Below are positions 1-9,263 of a stretch of 64,000 nt of DNA, piece by piece. Made by a program: the position numbers and the translations under genes. The stretch covers positions 2,542,001 to 2,606,000 of the forward strand of contig NZ_JAGS01000001.1 of assembly GCF_000526775.1 (NCBI RefSeq), written 5' to 3'. Numbering within the stretch: position 1 is the first letter of the stretch; each line of letters opens with the position of its first letter. The stretch is from Ruminococcus albus AD2013 (GTDB lineage: Bacteria > Bacillota > Clostridia > Oscillospirales > Ruminococcaceae). The notes below the pieces were generated by a model. It did not search any database. It saw only the letters and a list, made by a program, of their open reading frames with translations, and had not been told where the DNA came from.

Positions 1-67
1 CAACAGCGCCCTTGATGACTTCCAGCGGTGCGTTGTCACCGCCGAATGCGTCCATTACTATGTTCAT
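1..67 (-). CDS. plsX: Phosphate acyltransferase PlsX, N-terminal fragment
   Basis: Only the first 22 codons are inside the window; the gene continues past position 1. The start MNIVMDAFGGDNAPLEV matches the conserved PlsX N-terminus, usually of the form DAMGGDNAP. PlsX makes acyl-phosphate from acyl-ACP for phospholipid synthesis in Firmicutes. A strong ribosome site (AGGGAGG) lies about 6 bases before the ATG at 67. The family is recognised from this short signature alone, so the call rests on the motif. Confidence 0.85.
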   Translation of the reverse strand, partial: MNIVMDAFGGDNAPLEVIKGAV

Positions 68-104
68 TGTTATACCTCCCTGTCTGTGATACAGCCGAGC
101 CATA

Positions 105-743
105 TCAATCTATCATCGTATACCCCTCGGGTAGTTTTATCTCGCCGCAGCCCTCTTTAAAGCTGTTCACTGTTAACTTTATCACGGCTGAATTGTCACC
201 GGGTATAGAATCTGTTTTATATTCCATATCTATAAGTTCGCCCGTTTTTCCATCATAAGTAAAAACTTTCACGGTCCCGTCAATATCAAATGTTTCCCGA
301 ATGTTCCCATCTGTATCTTTTTCTGCCGAAACAAAATCATCGCTTTCGGGCGCTTCTTTCAAAACAGTGTCTGCATTGTCCGCTCCGAAATTGCCGTTTC
401 CGTCAAGAGGATGTATCTCCTTCTTTTTGGCATCGACTCTCCATGTCTTACCGTCAATCTGATAGAATTCAATATCGCCGCTTTCCAAGCTTGCAAAAAG
501 ATGCCTGTTTTCACCGTTAACTTCAAGTAACTGCGAATAACTGTCGTCGCCTATTTTCTCTTTGTCATAATCAATGGTAACAGTTAAATTGACCGTGAGC
601 TTTTCGCCATCCAGTTTTTCGATATAAGCTTTCGTCAGGCTGTCCTCATATTTATCTGCGACCTTTACGGCTCCGCAGCCCGATAATGCAAAGCTCATCA
701 TCGCCGCGGTCAGATATATCAGAACTTTTCTCATTGTGTCCAT
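105..743 (-). CDS. Lipoprotein of unknown function, paralogue of the next gene upstream
   Basis: Predicted secreted lipoprotein of about 212 residues. It has a short basic N-terminus, a hydrophobic stretch and a lipobox ending LSGC near residue 23, so it should be lipid-anchored outside the cell. I chose the ATG at 743, which overlaps the TGA of the upstream gene by one base and has GAGGG six bases before it; TTG at 746 and ATG at 734 are alternatives. After the lipobox it shares a pattern with its upstream neighbour (YEDSLTKAYIEKLDG against YEHSLTKTFADKLDA), so the two are tandem paralogues and probably co-translated. No function is recognised. Confidence 0.8.
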   Translation of the reverse strand: MDTMRKVLIYLTAAMMSFALSGCGAVKVADKYEDSLTKAYIEKLDGEKLTVNLTVTIDYDKEKIGDDSYSQLLEVNGENRHLFASLESGDIEFYQIDGKTWRVDAKKKEIHPLDGNGNFGADNADTVLKEAPESDDFVSAEKDTDGNIRETFDIDGTVKVFTYDGKTGELIDMEYKTDSIPGDNSAVIKLTVNSFKEGCGEIKLPEGYTMID

Positions 744-1474
744 CAATTGCCCTCAGGCAGTTTTATCTCAGCTACGCCGCCCTCGGTGAATGCCTTGTAA
801 TCGCGCAGGTATCCTGAACTTTCGCAGGATATCAGGTCGCCGTCAGCGTATGTGCATACGAATGTATCATTAGTTTCATCAACGAAAGTTTCCTGCACAG
901 TGCCGTCGCTGTATGTCTCGGCACCTTTAAATTCAGATTCGGCAGGTGAAAAGCCGAGCACCATGGAGCACAGATCGCTCATGACATGACCTCTGGCAGT
1001 CATCTGGAACTCACCGCTTTCCGCATCAGCCTGATAGCAGGCACCGTCAACGATAAATATCTCGTTTATCGAACCATCTGCGTTGATGATATTCTGGTGT
1101 CCTCCTGTGCCGTTGACCTCTAAAGTCTCCTCATACTGAAGCTGCATTCCCTCACCGCCGTCAATATCGTTCTGTACATAAGTCACCGAGAAATTTCTGG
1201 CATCAAGCTTATCCGCAAAGGTTTTTGTCAGGCTGTGCTCATAGCTGTCAGCCCCTGTGGGACCCTGTTCTTCGCCCTCTTCGGCAGGTGCTTCCGTTTC
1301 CTTGGGAGCTTCTGTCGTTTCAGCGGCTTCGTCCTCTTCCTGGGTAGTCACCTTGGTAACTGCGCCCCCTGCGACTTTTTTATCATTACCTGTTTTCGGT
1401 GTATCCTTTTTATCACCGCAGCCTGCAAGCATAATGCATACAGCCGCTATCACAACAAATATCTTTTTATCCAT
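743..1474 (-). CDS. Lipoprotein of unknown function with acidic Thr/Glu linker
   Basis: Predicted lipoprotein of about 243 residues. The signal peptide ends in a lipobox (LAGC, near residue 19) and is followed by a long Thr/Glu/Ala-rich linker, roughly residues 25-80, typical of a surface tether through the wall. The remaining domain resembles the downstream gene (105-743), with the shared YEHSLTKTF element and similar strand-rich C-terminus. The ATG at 1474 follows AGGTGATATAT; an upstream GTG exists but lacks a ribosome site. The two genes overlap by one base and form a unit transcribed on the minus strand. Function unknown. Confidence 0.8.
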   Translation of the reverse strand: MDKKIFVVIAAVCIMLAGCGDKKDTPKTGNDKKVAGGAVTKVTTQEEDEAAETTEAPKETEAPAEEGEEQGPTGADSYEHSLTKTFADKLDARNFSVTYVQNDIDGGEGMQLQYEETLEVNGTGGHQNIINADGSINEIFIVDGACYQADAESGEFQMTARGHVMSDLCSMVLGFSPAESEFKGAETYSDGTVQETFVDETNDTFVCTYADGDLISCESSGYLRDYKAFTEGGVAEIKLPEGN

Positions 1475-1537
1475 ATATATCACCTATCCGTGTAAGTCTT
1501 TGTTTTTCATCAATGATATGATCCACAGCGCATACTG

Positions 1538-2111
1538 TCAGTACTTGCTGTAAAATCTCTTATACTGTATAAAGATGTGCAGTGCCATCAGCACCGTCAG
1601 TATGATAAGGGAACCTATCAGCGAACACGGTATGCACTTTGTAAGCATCTCATGCCAAGTGTATTCATCAAAGCCTGTGAATTTATCCGGTTCAATCATC
1701 ATGCCGTAATTGAACAGCACCATCGCAGCGGTTATTATAACACCTGTCAGCCAGCAGAACAGCCCCCGTTTCACAAAAAACTTCGCTTCCCGCTCTTCGT
1801 TATAGGTGAATTTTAATATCGTGAAAAATACAAATACACACCCCATGAACAGTAATGTTATCGTTCCGCCGCCTTCGGGGATTTCGGTGTAAAGCTTTTC
1901 ACCGTGACCCACTTTGAACAGCGCCAGTATCATCATATACATTCCTGCTGCCAAAAACGGAAGTTTTTACCGTTTTGCTCTCTTCACCCTGTGCAACATC
2001 ATTTATAAATTTTTTGGGACCTTTTATAAATTTCCCTATAAGATATATCCTTGACAGATTTATAAGCAGGAAGGCTGCAGCCACAGCAAAAAAAAGAATG
2101 AATCCACCCAT
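1538..2111 (-). pseudogene. Four-helix membrane protein gene interrupted by a +1 frameshift
   Basis: Two overlapping open frames together make one coherent protein. The first (2111 to about 1965) encodes an N-terminal membrane helix and the segment FIKGPKKFINDVAQGEE; the second (about 1954 to 1538) encodes three more hydrophobic segments. In the overlap, a run of five A residues (complement of about 1964-1970, frame GTA AAA ACT) would, with one A fewer, read directly into LPFLAAGMYMMILALF, which completes a membrane helix. The second frame has a stop just upstream and no ribosome site. The first ATG has GGAGC and sits 5 bases after trmFO, so it belongs to that operon. It may be a real mutation or a base-calling error. 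Function unknown. Confidence 0.6.
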
Positions 2112-2115
2112 ATAA

Positions 2116-3438
2116 TCACAGCTCCGCTATGCATTTATCAAGGTCTGCCAGACCTCTCTCAGCCAACAGCTTGTATTTCAGCTTCTTATCCTTTATGCGC
2201 TCGCCCCATTCGGGTAGTATGCCCATATTACAGCCCATAGGCTGGAAATTTTCTGTATCGGGGGAGCTTATATACTTGCTGAGTGCCCCAAGCATGGTTG
2301 TCTCGGGCAGGCTCACGGGGGAAAGTCCCTGTATCTGCCTTGCCATGTTCAGCCCTGCGAATATTCCGCTTGCCGCACTCTCGATATAGCCTTCTACACC
2401 TGTCATCTGCCCTGCAAAGTAAAGGGAAGGTCTCTCCCTCATATTGAACTGCTCATTCAGCAGTTTAGGGGAATTTATGAAAGTGTTCCTATGCATGACA
2501 CCGTAGCGCATGAACTCTGCATTTTCAAGACCCGGTATAAGCGAGAATACTCTCTTCTGCTCACCGAATTTAAGATTTGTCTGGAAGCCTACCAGATTGT
2601 ACATACTCCCCGCAGTGTTCTCAGCCCTCAGCTGTACCACCGCCCAGGGACGCTTATCTGTTCTCGGGTCTCTCAGTCCCACAGGTTTCAGCGGTCCGAA
2701 GCGAAGTGTATCCTCGCCGCGCTTTGCCAGCACTTCAACGGGCATACAGCCCTCGTATACCTTAAAGCCGTCTTTTGCGAAATGCTCCTTGTCATGCTCT
2801 TTCAGCGGTGCGCTCTCGGCGTTGATGAGTTCGTTGTAGAAACGCTCGTACTCATCCCTGTCCATGGGACAGTTGATGTAATCCGCATCGCCCCTGCCAT
2901 AGCGTGAAGCAAAGAATGCCTTTTCCATATCTATGCTCTCAAATGTCACGATAGGTGCGGCGGCATCGTGGAAATACAGATACTCTCCACAGAGCTTTCC
3001 TATGCTATCCGCCAGACCGTCAGAGGTCAGGGGACCCGTTGCGATGATGACATTGCCCTCGGGTATCTCCGTAACTTCCTCCTCGATTACAGTGATATGC
3101 TCATTGTTCCGTATGCGCTCAGTAACAGCGTCAGAGAACTTCTCTCTGTCCACCGCCAGTGCGCCGCCTGCGGAAACTCTTGCAAGCTCGGCACATTCCA
3201 TCGTCACCGAACCAAGTCTGCGCATCTCCTCTTTCAGCATACCCGCCGCCGATTCAACTCTGTCGGCTTTCAGCGAATTGGAGCATACCAGCTCCGCAAA
3301 GCCCTTGTATTTATGCGCAGGGGTGAACTTCTTGGGCTTCATCTCATAAAGCTCGCAGTCAATGCCCGCTCTCGCCAGCTGCCACGCAGCCTCACAGCCT
3401 GCCAGCCCCGCGCCTATAACTTTTACTTTTTCACTCAT
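2116..3438 (-). CDS. trmFO: tRNA (uracil-54-C5)-methyltransferase, folate and FAD dependent
   Basis: TrmFO makes ribothymidine 54 in the T-loop of tRNA using methylene-tetrahydrofolate and reduced FAD, in the cytoplasm. The 440-residue length is normal. The FAD-binding motif VIGAGLAGCEAA sits at residues 7-18; the conserved cysteine region ELVCSNSLKAD is at about 49-59, and the second conserved cysteine lies in YEGCMPVE near residue 230. Later motifs (RFGPLKPVGL, GQMTGVEGYIESAASG) are typical of the family. The neighbourhood topA-trmFO with dprA upstream is a standard Firmicutes arrangement. AAGGA precedes the ATG by about 9 bases. Confidence 0.95.
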   Translation of the reverse strand: MSEKVKVIGAGLAGCEAAWQLARAGIDCELYEMKPKKFTPAHKYKGFAELVCSNSLKADRVESAAGMLKEEMRRLGSVTMECAELARVSAGGALAVDREKFSDAVTERIRNNEHITVIEEEVTEIPEGNVIIATGPLTSDGLADSIGKLCGEYLYFHDAAAPIVTFESIDMEKAFFASRYGRGDADYINCPMDRDEYERFYNELINAESAPLKEHDKEHFAKDGFKVYEGCMPVEVLAKRGEDTLRFGPLKPVGLRDPRTDKRPWAVVQLRAENTAGSMYNLVGFQTNLKFGEQKRVFSLIPGLENAEFMRYGVMHRNTFINSPKLLNEQFNMRERPSLYFAGQMTGVEGYIESAASGIFAGLNMARQIQGLSPVSLPETTMLGALSKYISSPDTENFQPMGCNMGILPEWGERIKDKKLKYKLLAERGLADLDKCIAEL

Positions 3439-3465
3439 TTATTGATTTCCTTATTATCAAAAGTC

Positions 3466-3805
3466 TTGCTTTAGTGTGCTAAACAATTTATTGAATTTCC
3501 TGACATTGATCGACACCCATGTGTCAGAAAAAGATTTCCCGAAATTACGGCGTTTCAGCCCTGTTTTGGAATAAATTGACTTTTCTGACAGGGGTACGAT
3601 GAAACTAAAAAATTATATTAAAATTACCAATATATGGTAATTCTTTAAAAATAGCTACTATGTACTTTTTCAAAAAATACATTTACCCTGTCAGTTTATT
3701 CAGTAAAGTCATTTTCAACCCTCAAACCGCGTAAAATCGGGCTTTAATTTCCTGACATTTTTGTGTCAACTTTTGTCAATTTATTCAAAGAATTATTTTA
3801 CTGCA
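3466..3805. repeat. Dispersed intergenic element R2, copy 1
   Basis: No gene fits here. About 340 bp between trmFO and the acetyltransferase match, block by block, a second copy at about 25020-25370. Shared blocks in order are a CTTTAGTGTGCTAAACA-like start, a GCGTTTCAGC block, a palindrome ATTACCAATATATGGTAAT at 3623-3641, a TACCCTGTCAG block, and CTCAAACCGCGTAAAAT. Between these blocks this copy repeats the motif CTGACA and its complement TGTCAG, whereas the other copy uses TTTACTGA and TCAGTAAA at the same places. That pattern suggests hairpin arms that change together. No transposase or target duplication is seen. Confidence 0.7.
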
Positions 3806-3841
3806 TAGCGTTTGCCGGATATTGCAGTAAATTCCTTTTCA

Positions 3842-4305
3842 TCACCCAAGGGGCACTTCCACAGTAAGCATGGTCACTTCAAAGCCGTTCCTGCGGTAAA
3901 ACCTCAGACCGTCCTCGTTCTTCGGGAACACCTGCGTTCTCACAAAAGATGCACCGTGATCTCTGCCGTACTGTTTTACAGCACCCATAAGCAAAGTGCC
4001 TGTACCCTTACTGCGGTACTTTTCATCAACGACCATGTCCTGTATGTACACGTTCTTTTCGCGTTTCAGGCAGGCTATGTTTTTCGATTCCATCAGCAGT
4101 ATATGCACGAACCCCACGACTTCGCCGCCGACCTCTGCCACATATACCGCCTGGGTATCGCTTTCAAACAGCCCATCGCTTATCCTTGCGCCCTTGCCGC
4201 TCATGACAAAATGCTCAGGCAGTACACAGCGTCCTTTTCAAGCTGAGTGTACAGCCTTTCAAGACTTTCACTGTCACTGCGTACCGCCCTGCGGATATTC
4301 ACCAC
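3842..4305 (-). pseudogene. GNAT-family N-acetyltransferase gene with a frameshift
   Basis: The C-terminal 120 residues are a clear GNAT fold: VYVAEVGGEVVGFVHI, then the acetyl-CoA loop VDEKYRSKGTGTLLMGAV, then FYRRNGFEV. The N-terminal part lies in another frame, starting at GTG 4305 (NIRRAVRSDSESLERLYTQL) and running into a stop near 4203. Adding one base near 4225 would join the frames as LEKDAV-VLPEHFVMSG, a normal GNAT N-terminus. The start would sit just after the topA stop at 4309, so the gene is the last of the topA operon. Substrate is unknown. Damage could be biological or a sequence error. Confidence 0.7.
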
Positions 4306-4308
4306 AGC

Positions 4309-6414
4309 TTATTCTCCGCTCTCCGCACTCTCGCCCGAAAGACTTCTCTGGTAGCCGCAGTCCTGCTTGTGACAGATGAGTATGCCGTTCTTTCCGCCCT
4401 TCTGGAACAGTGTGCTTCCGCATCTGGGACATTTCTCCTCGGTGGGTATATCCCATGTCATGAATGAACATTCGGGATTGTTCTCACAGCCGTAGTACTT
4501 CTTGCCCTTCTTGGATTTCTTCAGCAGTACCCTCTTTCCGCAGAATGGGCAGTCTCCGCCTGTTTCCTGAACTATCCTCTTGGTGTTCTTGCAGTCGGGG
4601 AATCCCGAGCACGCCATGAACTTGCCGAATCTGCCTATCTTTATCACCATAGGCTTTCCGCATACCTCACAGACCTCATCGGTGGCTTCATCGGGGACTT
4701 TAACGCGCTTGCCCTCCATCTCCTTTTCAGCCGTGCCAAGCTCGCTGTCGAACTCCTTGTAGAACTTCTGCAAGGTCTTTACCCAGCCTATCTTGCCGCT
4801 TTCGATATCGTCAAGGCTCTTTTCCATGTTCGCCGTGAACTTCACATCAACTATCTTGTCGAAATGCTCGCTCATCAGCTCGTTGGTAACTTCACCCAGA
4901 CTTGTGGGCTTCAGCTGTTTGCCGTCACGCTCAACGTAGTTGCGGTTGATGATGGTAGTCACCGTGGTAACGTAGGTAGAAGGTCTGCCTATACCTGTTT
5001 CTTCAAATGCCTTTACAAGGGTAGCTTCGGTATACCTCGGGGGCGGCTGTGTGAAGTGCTGGTTGCCAAGTATCTCCTTGGGAGTAAGCTTATCGCCCTT
5101 TGCCAGCGGAGGAAGTACGTTCTTCTTCTCTTCCTCTTCATCCTTGCTCTCTTCATAAAGCACGGTAAAGCCGTCAAACTTCACCGAATAGCCCGTAGCT
5201 TTGAACATAACGCCGTTAGCCGCTATATCCACCGACATGGTATCCATAGTACAGTTAGCCATCTGCGAAGCTATGAATCTCTCCCAGATAAGCTTGTAAA
5301 GCTTGTACTGATCGTTTGTGACACCGCTTGCCTTTACAAGCTCGGGGGTTATGGCAGGGTTTGTGGGACGTATAGCCTCGTGAGCGTCCTGCGCGCTGCC
5401 CTTTGTCTTGTATACCCTTGGCTTTTCGGGGATATATGCATCACCGTACTTCTCCTTGATGAAGTCATAGGCTGCTGCCCTTGCTTCGTCGGAGATACGC
5501 AGGCTGTCTGTTCTCATGTAGGTTATAAGACCCGTAGGCCCCATATCCTTGATATCAAGACCTTCATACAGCTCCTGAGCCGCTTTCATGGTACGTCTGC
5601 CCTGAAAGCCCAGTCTTCTTGAAGCTTCCTGCTGTAACGTGGAAGTCGTGAAAGGTGCGGCAGGGTTCTTCTTGCGCACGCTCTTCTTAACCTTGTCCAC
5701 CACGAACTCTGCACCGTCAAGCCTTTTCAGCACCGCATCAGCATCAGCCTTGCTTTTCAGGTCGGGCTTTACACCGTCTACCGTATCCACCTTTGCGGCG
5801 AATGCTTTCTTGCTCCCGTTTGCAAAGAACATACCGTCTATCGACCAGTATTCCTGTGATACAAAGGCACGTATCTCGTTCTCTCTGTCGCATATCATCT
5901 TCACCGCAACAGACTGTACTCTGCCCGCAGAAAGACCTCTCCTTATCTTCCTCCACAGGAAGGGTGAAAGCTTGTAGCCCACTATCCTGTCAAGTATACG
6001 TCTTGCCTGCTGTGCATTAACAAGATTGAGGTCGATGGTGCGGGGATTGCTCATACCCGCATCTATACCGCTCTTGGTTATCTCGTTGAATGTTACGCGG
6101 TTCTTGTCGTTCATATCCAGCCCAAGCAGCTGTGCAAGATGCCAGCTTATAGCCTCTCCCTCACGGTCAGGGTCTCCCGCCAGATAAACGTGGTCGCTTG
6201 CTTTGGCTTTCTTCTTTATCTCCTTGATAAGGCTCTCCTTATCCTTGATATTTATATACTGGGGTTCAAAATCATTATCTATATCGACACCCAGCTTTGA
6301 TTTAGGCAGGTCTCTCAGGTGTCCCATGGACGCCACTACCTCGTAATCACCGCTGAGATATCTCTTTACAGTTTTCGCCTTGTGGGGCGACTCTACAATT
6401 ACAAGATCTGACAA
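4309..6414 (-). CDS. topA: DNA topoisomerase I
   Basis: Type IA topoisomerase that relaxes negative supercoils. The Toprim domain begins at LVIVESPHKAKTVKRYL (residues 4-20) with the acidic motif DPDREGEAISWHL near 80-92. The catalytic tyrosine is in GLITYMRTDSLRIS near residue 300. Three four-cysteine zinc ribbons occupy the C-terminus (CEVCGKPM..., CPFCGKRV..., CPRCGSTL...). Length of 701 residues is usual. The start is TTG at 6414, with GGAG nine bases before it. It lies downstream of dprA and upstream of trmFO on the minus strand. Confidence 0.97.
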   Translation of the reverse strand: MSDLVIVESPHKAKTVKRYLSGDYEVVASMGHLRDLPKSKLGVDIDNDFEPQYINIKDKESLIKEIKKKAKASDHVYLAGDPDREGEAISWHLAQLLGLDMNDKNRVTFNEITKSGIDAGMSNPRTIDLNLVNAQQARRILDRIVGYKLSPFLWRKIRRGLSAGRVQSVAVKMICDRENEIRAFVSQEYWSIDGMFFANGSKKAFAAKVDTVDGVKPDLKSKADADAVLKRLDGAEFVVDKVKKSVRKKNPAAPFTTSTLQQEASRRLGFQGRRTMKAAQELYEGLDIKDMGPTGLITYMRTDSLRISDEARAAAYDFIKEKYGDAYIPEKPRVYKTKGSAQDAHEAIRPTNPAITPELVKASGVTNDQYKLYKLIWERFIASQMANCTMDTMSVDIAANGVMFKATGYSVKFDGFTVLYEESKDEEEEKKNVLPPLAKGDKLTPKEILGNQHFTQPPPRYTEATLVKAFEETGIGRPSTYVTTVTTIINRNYVERDGKQLKPTSLGEVTNELMSEHFDKIVDVKFTANMEKSLDDIESGKIGWVKTLQKFYKEFDSELGTAEKEMEGKRVKVPDEATDEVCEVCGKPMVIKIGRFGKFMACSGFPDCKNTKRIVQETGGDCPFCGKRVLLKKSKKGKKYYGCENNPECSFMTWDIPTEEKCPRCGSTLFQKGGKNGILICHKQDCGYQRSLSGESAESGE

Positions 6415-6525
6415 TTTTTTCTACTCCGTTTCCTGATCTAATTTATGCTTCACAGTACGTGACCGAATAATGGGTTTTTGAGGAACATCACACAGATATT
6501 CATAGTTCCTGTCATGCGCTGTGAA

Positions 6526-7665
6526 TCATAGATCCAATTCGTATCTTTTACCCGGAAGTGACACCACTATCCCTTCCAGTTCAAGCCCTGTCACACAGGT
6601 AAGCACTTCCATCATCGAAAGTCCGCTCCTTGCCGTCATCTCATCAAGTGACATAGGGCTTTTCTCCTTTAAAAGTTCGTATATCCTACTTTCGGTGCTG
6701 TTCAGCTCACGCAGGGGCTTTTTGGCGCTCTCCTGCTTCTGCACGGTATGAACATCACTGACACCCGCTTTCAGTCCATACCTCTCAGCAGATATCTCCT
6801 GCCTTTCAGCCAGCACCCTTACAGCATCTTCTCCGTCGAATATGGGTATACAGCCTTTCCTCAGCAAATCTCTCTGTCCGAAATACCTCTTGCTGTATAA
6901 GAGATGAGGCGGCACCACCAGTACAGGTCTCCCCGTATTCATAGCACGCACAGCGTTATCCAGCCCCTTGCTGTCCTCGGAGGCTTCTGTTATCACCACC
7001 GCAGAAGCCAGCGCCACAGCCAGCTTGTTGCGCCTGCGGAAGTTCATCTGACCCTTGTATTCAGGCGGATACTCACTTATCAGCAGACCTCTCTCAGCCA
7101 GTTTTTCTTTTAGCTCACCCGCATTCTTCGGGTACTCCCTGTCAAGTGAAGTGGGATACACCGCCAGCAATCTGCCCTCTCTCCCGAGAACAGTTTCAGC
7201 CGTGCAGGTATCAGAACCCTCAGCCAGCCCGCAGGATACTGTGAACCCTCTCAGGGCAAGGTCTGCACAAAGCACGTTTATCAGCGAAAGGGTGTACTTC
7301 GATGGTTCTCTCGTACCCACAGTGTGTATCACCGTGCTGTCATTTGCTATGCCTATATCTCCGCAGTAGAACGCCAGTGAAGGTGCATCATTCAGTTCAT
7401 ACCACCTTTTCGGATAGTTTTCATCCCCTATGCACACAGTATGCTGTCCCAGTTCATGCACGCGGCTTATCAGCCTTTCGGCTTCATCAAAGCTTATCTG
7501 CGCCGCCCTGTCTTTCTCGCTGTCACTGAGACCCTCTGCTTCGCCTGACTTCACCCGCTGACAGACATCCCAAGGGTCATCCTCCCTTGAAATCACCTGC
7601 CACAGCCTTTTTCCGCCAACACCGAAAACCAGTTCAAGCCACATCAGACTGCTGTATCTGTCCAT
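6526..7665 (-). CDS. dprA: DNA-processing protein DprA (Smf)
   Basis: DprA loads RecA onto incoming single-stranded DNA during transformation and is also kept by non-competent species. The Rossmann core has HTVGTREPSKYTLSLIN, then FTVSCGLAEGSDTCTAETVL, and RRRNKLAVALASAVVITEA, which match the family's DNA-binding region. A C-terminal winged-helix-like segment (about residues 315-379) is present. 379 residues is normal. The ATG at 7665 has GGAGGG upstream and is one base beyond the stop of the RNA methyltransferase, so the two are co-transcribed. topA follows 111 bases downstream. Confidence 0.95.
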   Translation of the reverse strand: MDRYSSLMWLELVFGVGGKRLWQVISREDDPWDVCQRVKSGEAEGLSDSEKDRAAQISFDEAERLISRVHELGQHTVCIGDENYPKRWYELNDAPSLAFYCGDIGIANDSTVIHTVGTREPSKYTLSLINVLCADLALRGFTVSCGLAEGSDTCTAETVLGREGRLLAVYPTSLDREYPKNAGELKEKLAERGLLISEYPPEYKGQMNFRRRNKLAVALASAVVITEASEDSKGLDNAVRAMNTGRPVLVVPPHLLYSKRYFGQRDLLRKGCIPIFDGEDAVRVLAERQEISAERYGLKAGVSDVHTVQKQESAKKPLRELNSTESRIYELLKEKSPMSLDEMTARSGLSMMEVLTCVTGLELEGIVVSLPGKRYELDL

Positions 7666-7666
7666 A

Positions 7667-8482
7667 TCAGCCCTCCGCTCTTGTCATCTCCCACAGGAAG
7701 ATGGTTGCCGCCGTAGCCGCATTCAGTGAGTCGATATGTCCGTGCATAGCTATCGTTACTTTATTGCTGCACATCTCTGCATGGTCATAGGTCAGCCCTC
7801 TGCCCTCGTTGCCTATCACCACAGCACAGCCCTTTGAGAAGTCATACTGCCTTATCTCAGTACCGCCGTCGATAACAGCCGCCGCCGTGGGTATGCCTTT
7901 CAGCTTAAAAGCCTCAACGACCCTCTCAAAGTCCCTCTCCACAAAGATATCCACTCTTGGCATACTGCCCACCGCCGAGCGCACTGTCTTGGGGTTGTAG
8001 AGGTCAACGCAGTTGCCCGTCAGCACTATGCCGTCAAGCCCCACAGCGTCCGAGGTGCGTATCATAGTCCCCAGATTGCCGGGGTCCTGAAGTTCGTCCA
8101 GTATCAGATACTTTCCGCCCCTTTTGAGCGTATCCTCCGAAAAAGGCTTATCAAGCATCTTAGCCGTCACGAATATCCCCTGACAGGCATCGGTATCGCT
8201 TATCTTATCGGCTATCTCACGGGTTATAATGAATCTCTTATCCTCCGGAAGAAGTTCAAGTTCGGGCTTGTATCCGCTGCAAACGCCCTCAAACAGTTCT
8301 TCAAGATAATATATGCCATCTATCTCCATATTGCCGCCGTTCAGAGTACTGTCTGCCAGCGCATCAACACAGCCCCTTATGCCCTCTATCACGAAAAGCC
8401 CTGTTTCACGGCGGTATTTGCGGTTTGAATACAGTTTCGCCAGCTGCTTTATCTTAGAGTTATCCTTTGAAGTTATCACCAT
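7667..8482 (-). CDS. TrmH/SpoU-family RNA 2'-O-methyltransferase
   Basis: SPOUT-class methyltransferase acting on rRNA or tRNA. The N-terminal substrate-binding part starts TSKDNSKIKQLAKLYSNRKYR. The C-terminal knotted domain shows LILDELQDPGNLGTMIRTSDAVG, then AVVIGNEGRGL and VTIAMHGHIDSLNAATAATI, the three SPOUT motifs. 271 residues is typical of the RlmB/TrmH-like group found after rplT in clostridia. The exact target nucleotide cannot be read from the sequence. GGAGGT precedes the ATG, and dprA follows directly. Confidence 0.93.
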   Translation of the reverse strand: MVITSKDNSKIKQLAKLYSNRKYRRETGLFVIEGIRGCVDALADSTLNGGNMEIDGIYYLEELFEGVCSGYKPELELLPEDKRFIITREIADKISDTDACQGIFVTAKMLDKPFSEDTLKRGGKYLILDELQDPGNLGTMIRTSDAVGLDGIVLTGNCVDLYNPKTVRSAVGSMPRVDIFVERDFERVVEAFKLKGIPTAAAVIDGGTEIRQYDFSKGCAVVIGNEGRGLTYDHAEMCSNKVTIAMHGHIDSLNAATAATIFLWEMTRAEG

Positions 8483-8594
8483 ACGAACGCACCTCCTCTC
8501 GTTATTTTAGACAAAGTTTTTCAACGCCATCGTAACGATTTATACAAATATTACAAATTAGTTACAATGACATTCTGCCCTCATTATAGAACAA

Positions 8595-8625
8595 AACACG
8601 CATAGCCGATTACGACCTGCGTGTT
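8595..8625 (-). terminator. Intrinsic terminator after rplT
   Basis: On the minus strand an ACACGCA/TGCGTGT stem with a 15-base loop is followed by TTTTGTTC, 10 bases after the rplT stop. It ends the infC-rpmI-rplT unit. Confidence 0.75.
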
Positions 8626-8634
8626 TCTTTACTA

Positions 8635-8988
8635 TTAAAGAGCTGCCTTAGCCTTCTCAACTATTGCAGTGAAGCCTGCGGGGTCGCTGATAGCGATCTC
8701 GGAAAGCATCTTTCTGTTCAGGTTGATGCCTGCCTTGTTAACGCCGTTCATGAAGGACGAGTAGTTGATGCCGTTCATCTTGCAAGCAGCAGAGATTCTT
8801 GTGATCCAGAGTCTTCTGAAATCTCTCTTCTTCTGCTTTCTGCCGATGTAAGCATACTGACCGGACTTCATCACAGCCTGCTTAGCCATCTTGAAATGCT
8901 TGCTCTTAGCGCCGAAGTAGCCCTTTGCAAGCTTCAGTGTCTTATTTCTTCTCTTACGAGTCATCATTGCTCCCTTAACACGAGCCAT
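8635..8988 (-). CDS. rplT: Large-subunit ribosomal protein L20
   Basis: L20 binds 23S rRNA early in 50S assembly and, in Firmicutes, also represses its own operon. The start MARVKGAMMTRKRRNKTLKLAKGYFG and the later QAVMKSGQYAYIGRKQKKRDFR are characteristic; 117 residues is the normal length. AGGAGG precedes the ATG. It is third in infC-rpmI-rplT, with a leader attenuator upstream of infC. Confidence 0.98.
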   Translation of the reverse strand: MARVKGAMMTRKRRNKTLKLAKGYFGAKSKHFKMAKQAVMKSGQYAYIGRKQKKRDFRRLWITRISAACKMNGINYSSFMNGVNKAGINLNRKMLSEIAISDPAGFTAIVEKAKAAL

Positions 8989-9038
8989 AGTTATTACCTC
9001 CTAGAATTATTACTGATTTTACTTCCCTACAACTCGTC

Positions 9039-9239
9039 TTACTTCTTGTAAGGGATAAGAGCCTTTACGTTTGCTATATTGGTATCGTCAGCGTAAGCTG
9101 CGTTTCTCAGAATTCTCTTTCTCTTGTGATCCTTCTGATTGAGTCTGTGTCTCTTGTTAACGTGCTGGAACTTTACCTTGCCGGTACCTGTTACTTTGAA
9201 ACGCTTCTTAGCGCCCGAATGTGTCTTGATCTTAGGCAT
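9039..9239 (-). CDS. rpmI: Large-subunit ribosomal protein L35
   Basis: The 66-residue basic protein starts MPKIKTHSGAKKRFKVTGTG and carries the RHRLNQKDHKRKRILRN segment typical of L35. It belongs to the 50S subunit. It lies between infC and rplT with AAGGAGG upstream, the standard operon order. Confidence 0.98.
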   Translation of the reverse strand: MPKIKTHSGAKKRFKVTGTGKVKFQHVNKRHRLNQKDHKRKRILRNAAYADDTNIANVKALIPYKK

Positions 9240-9263
9240 TTGATTTATCCTCCTTAAAACTTA

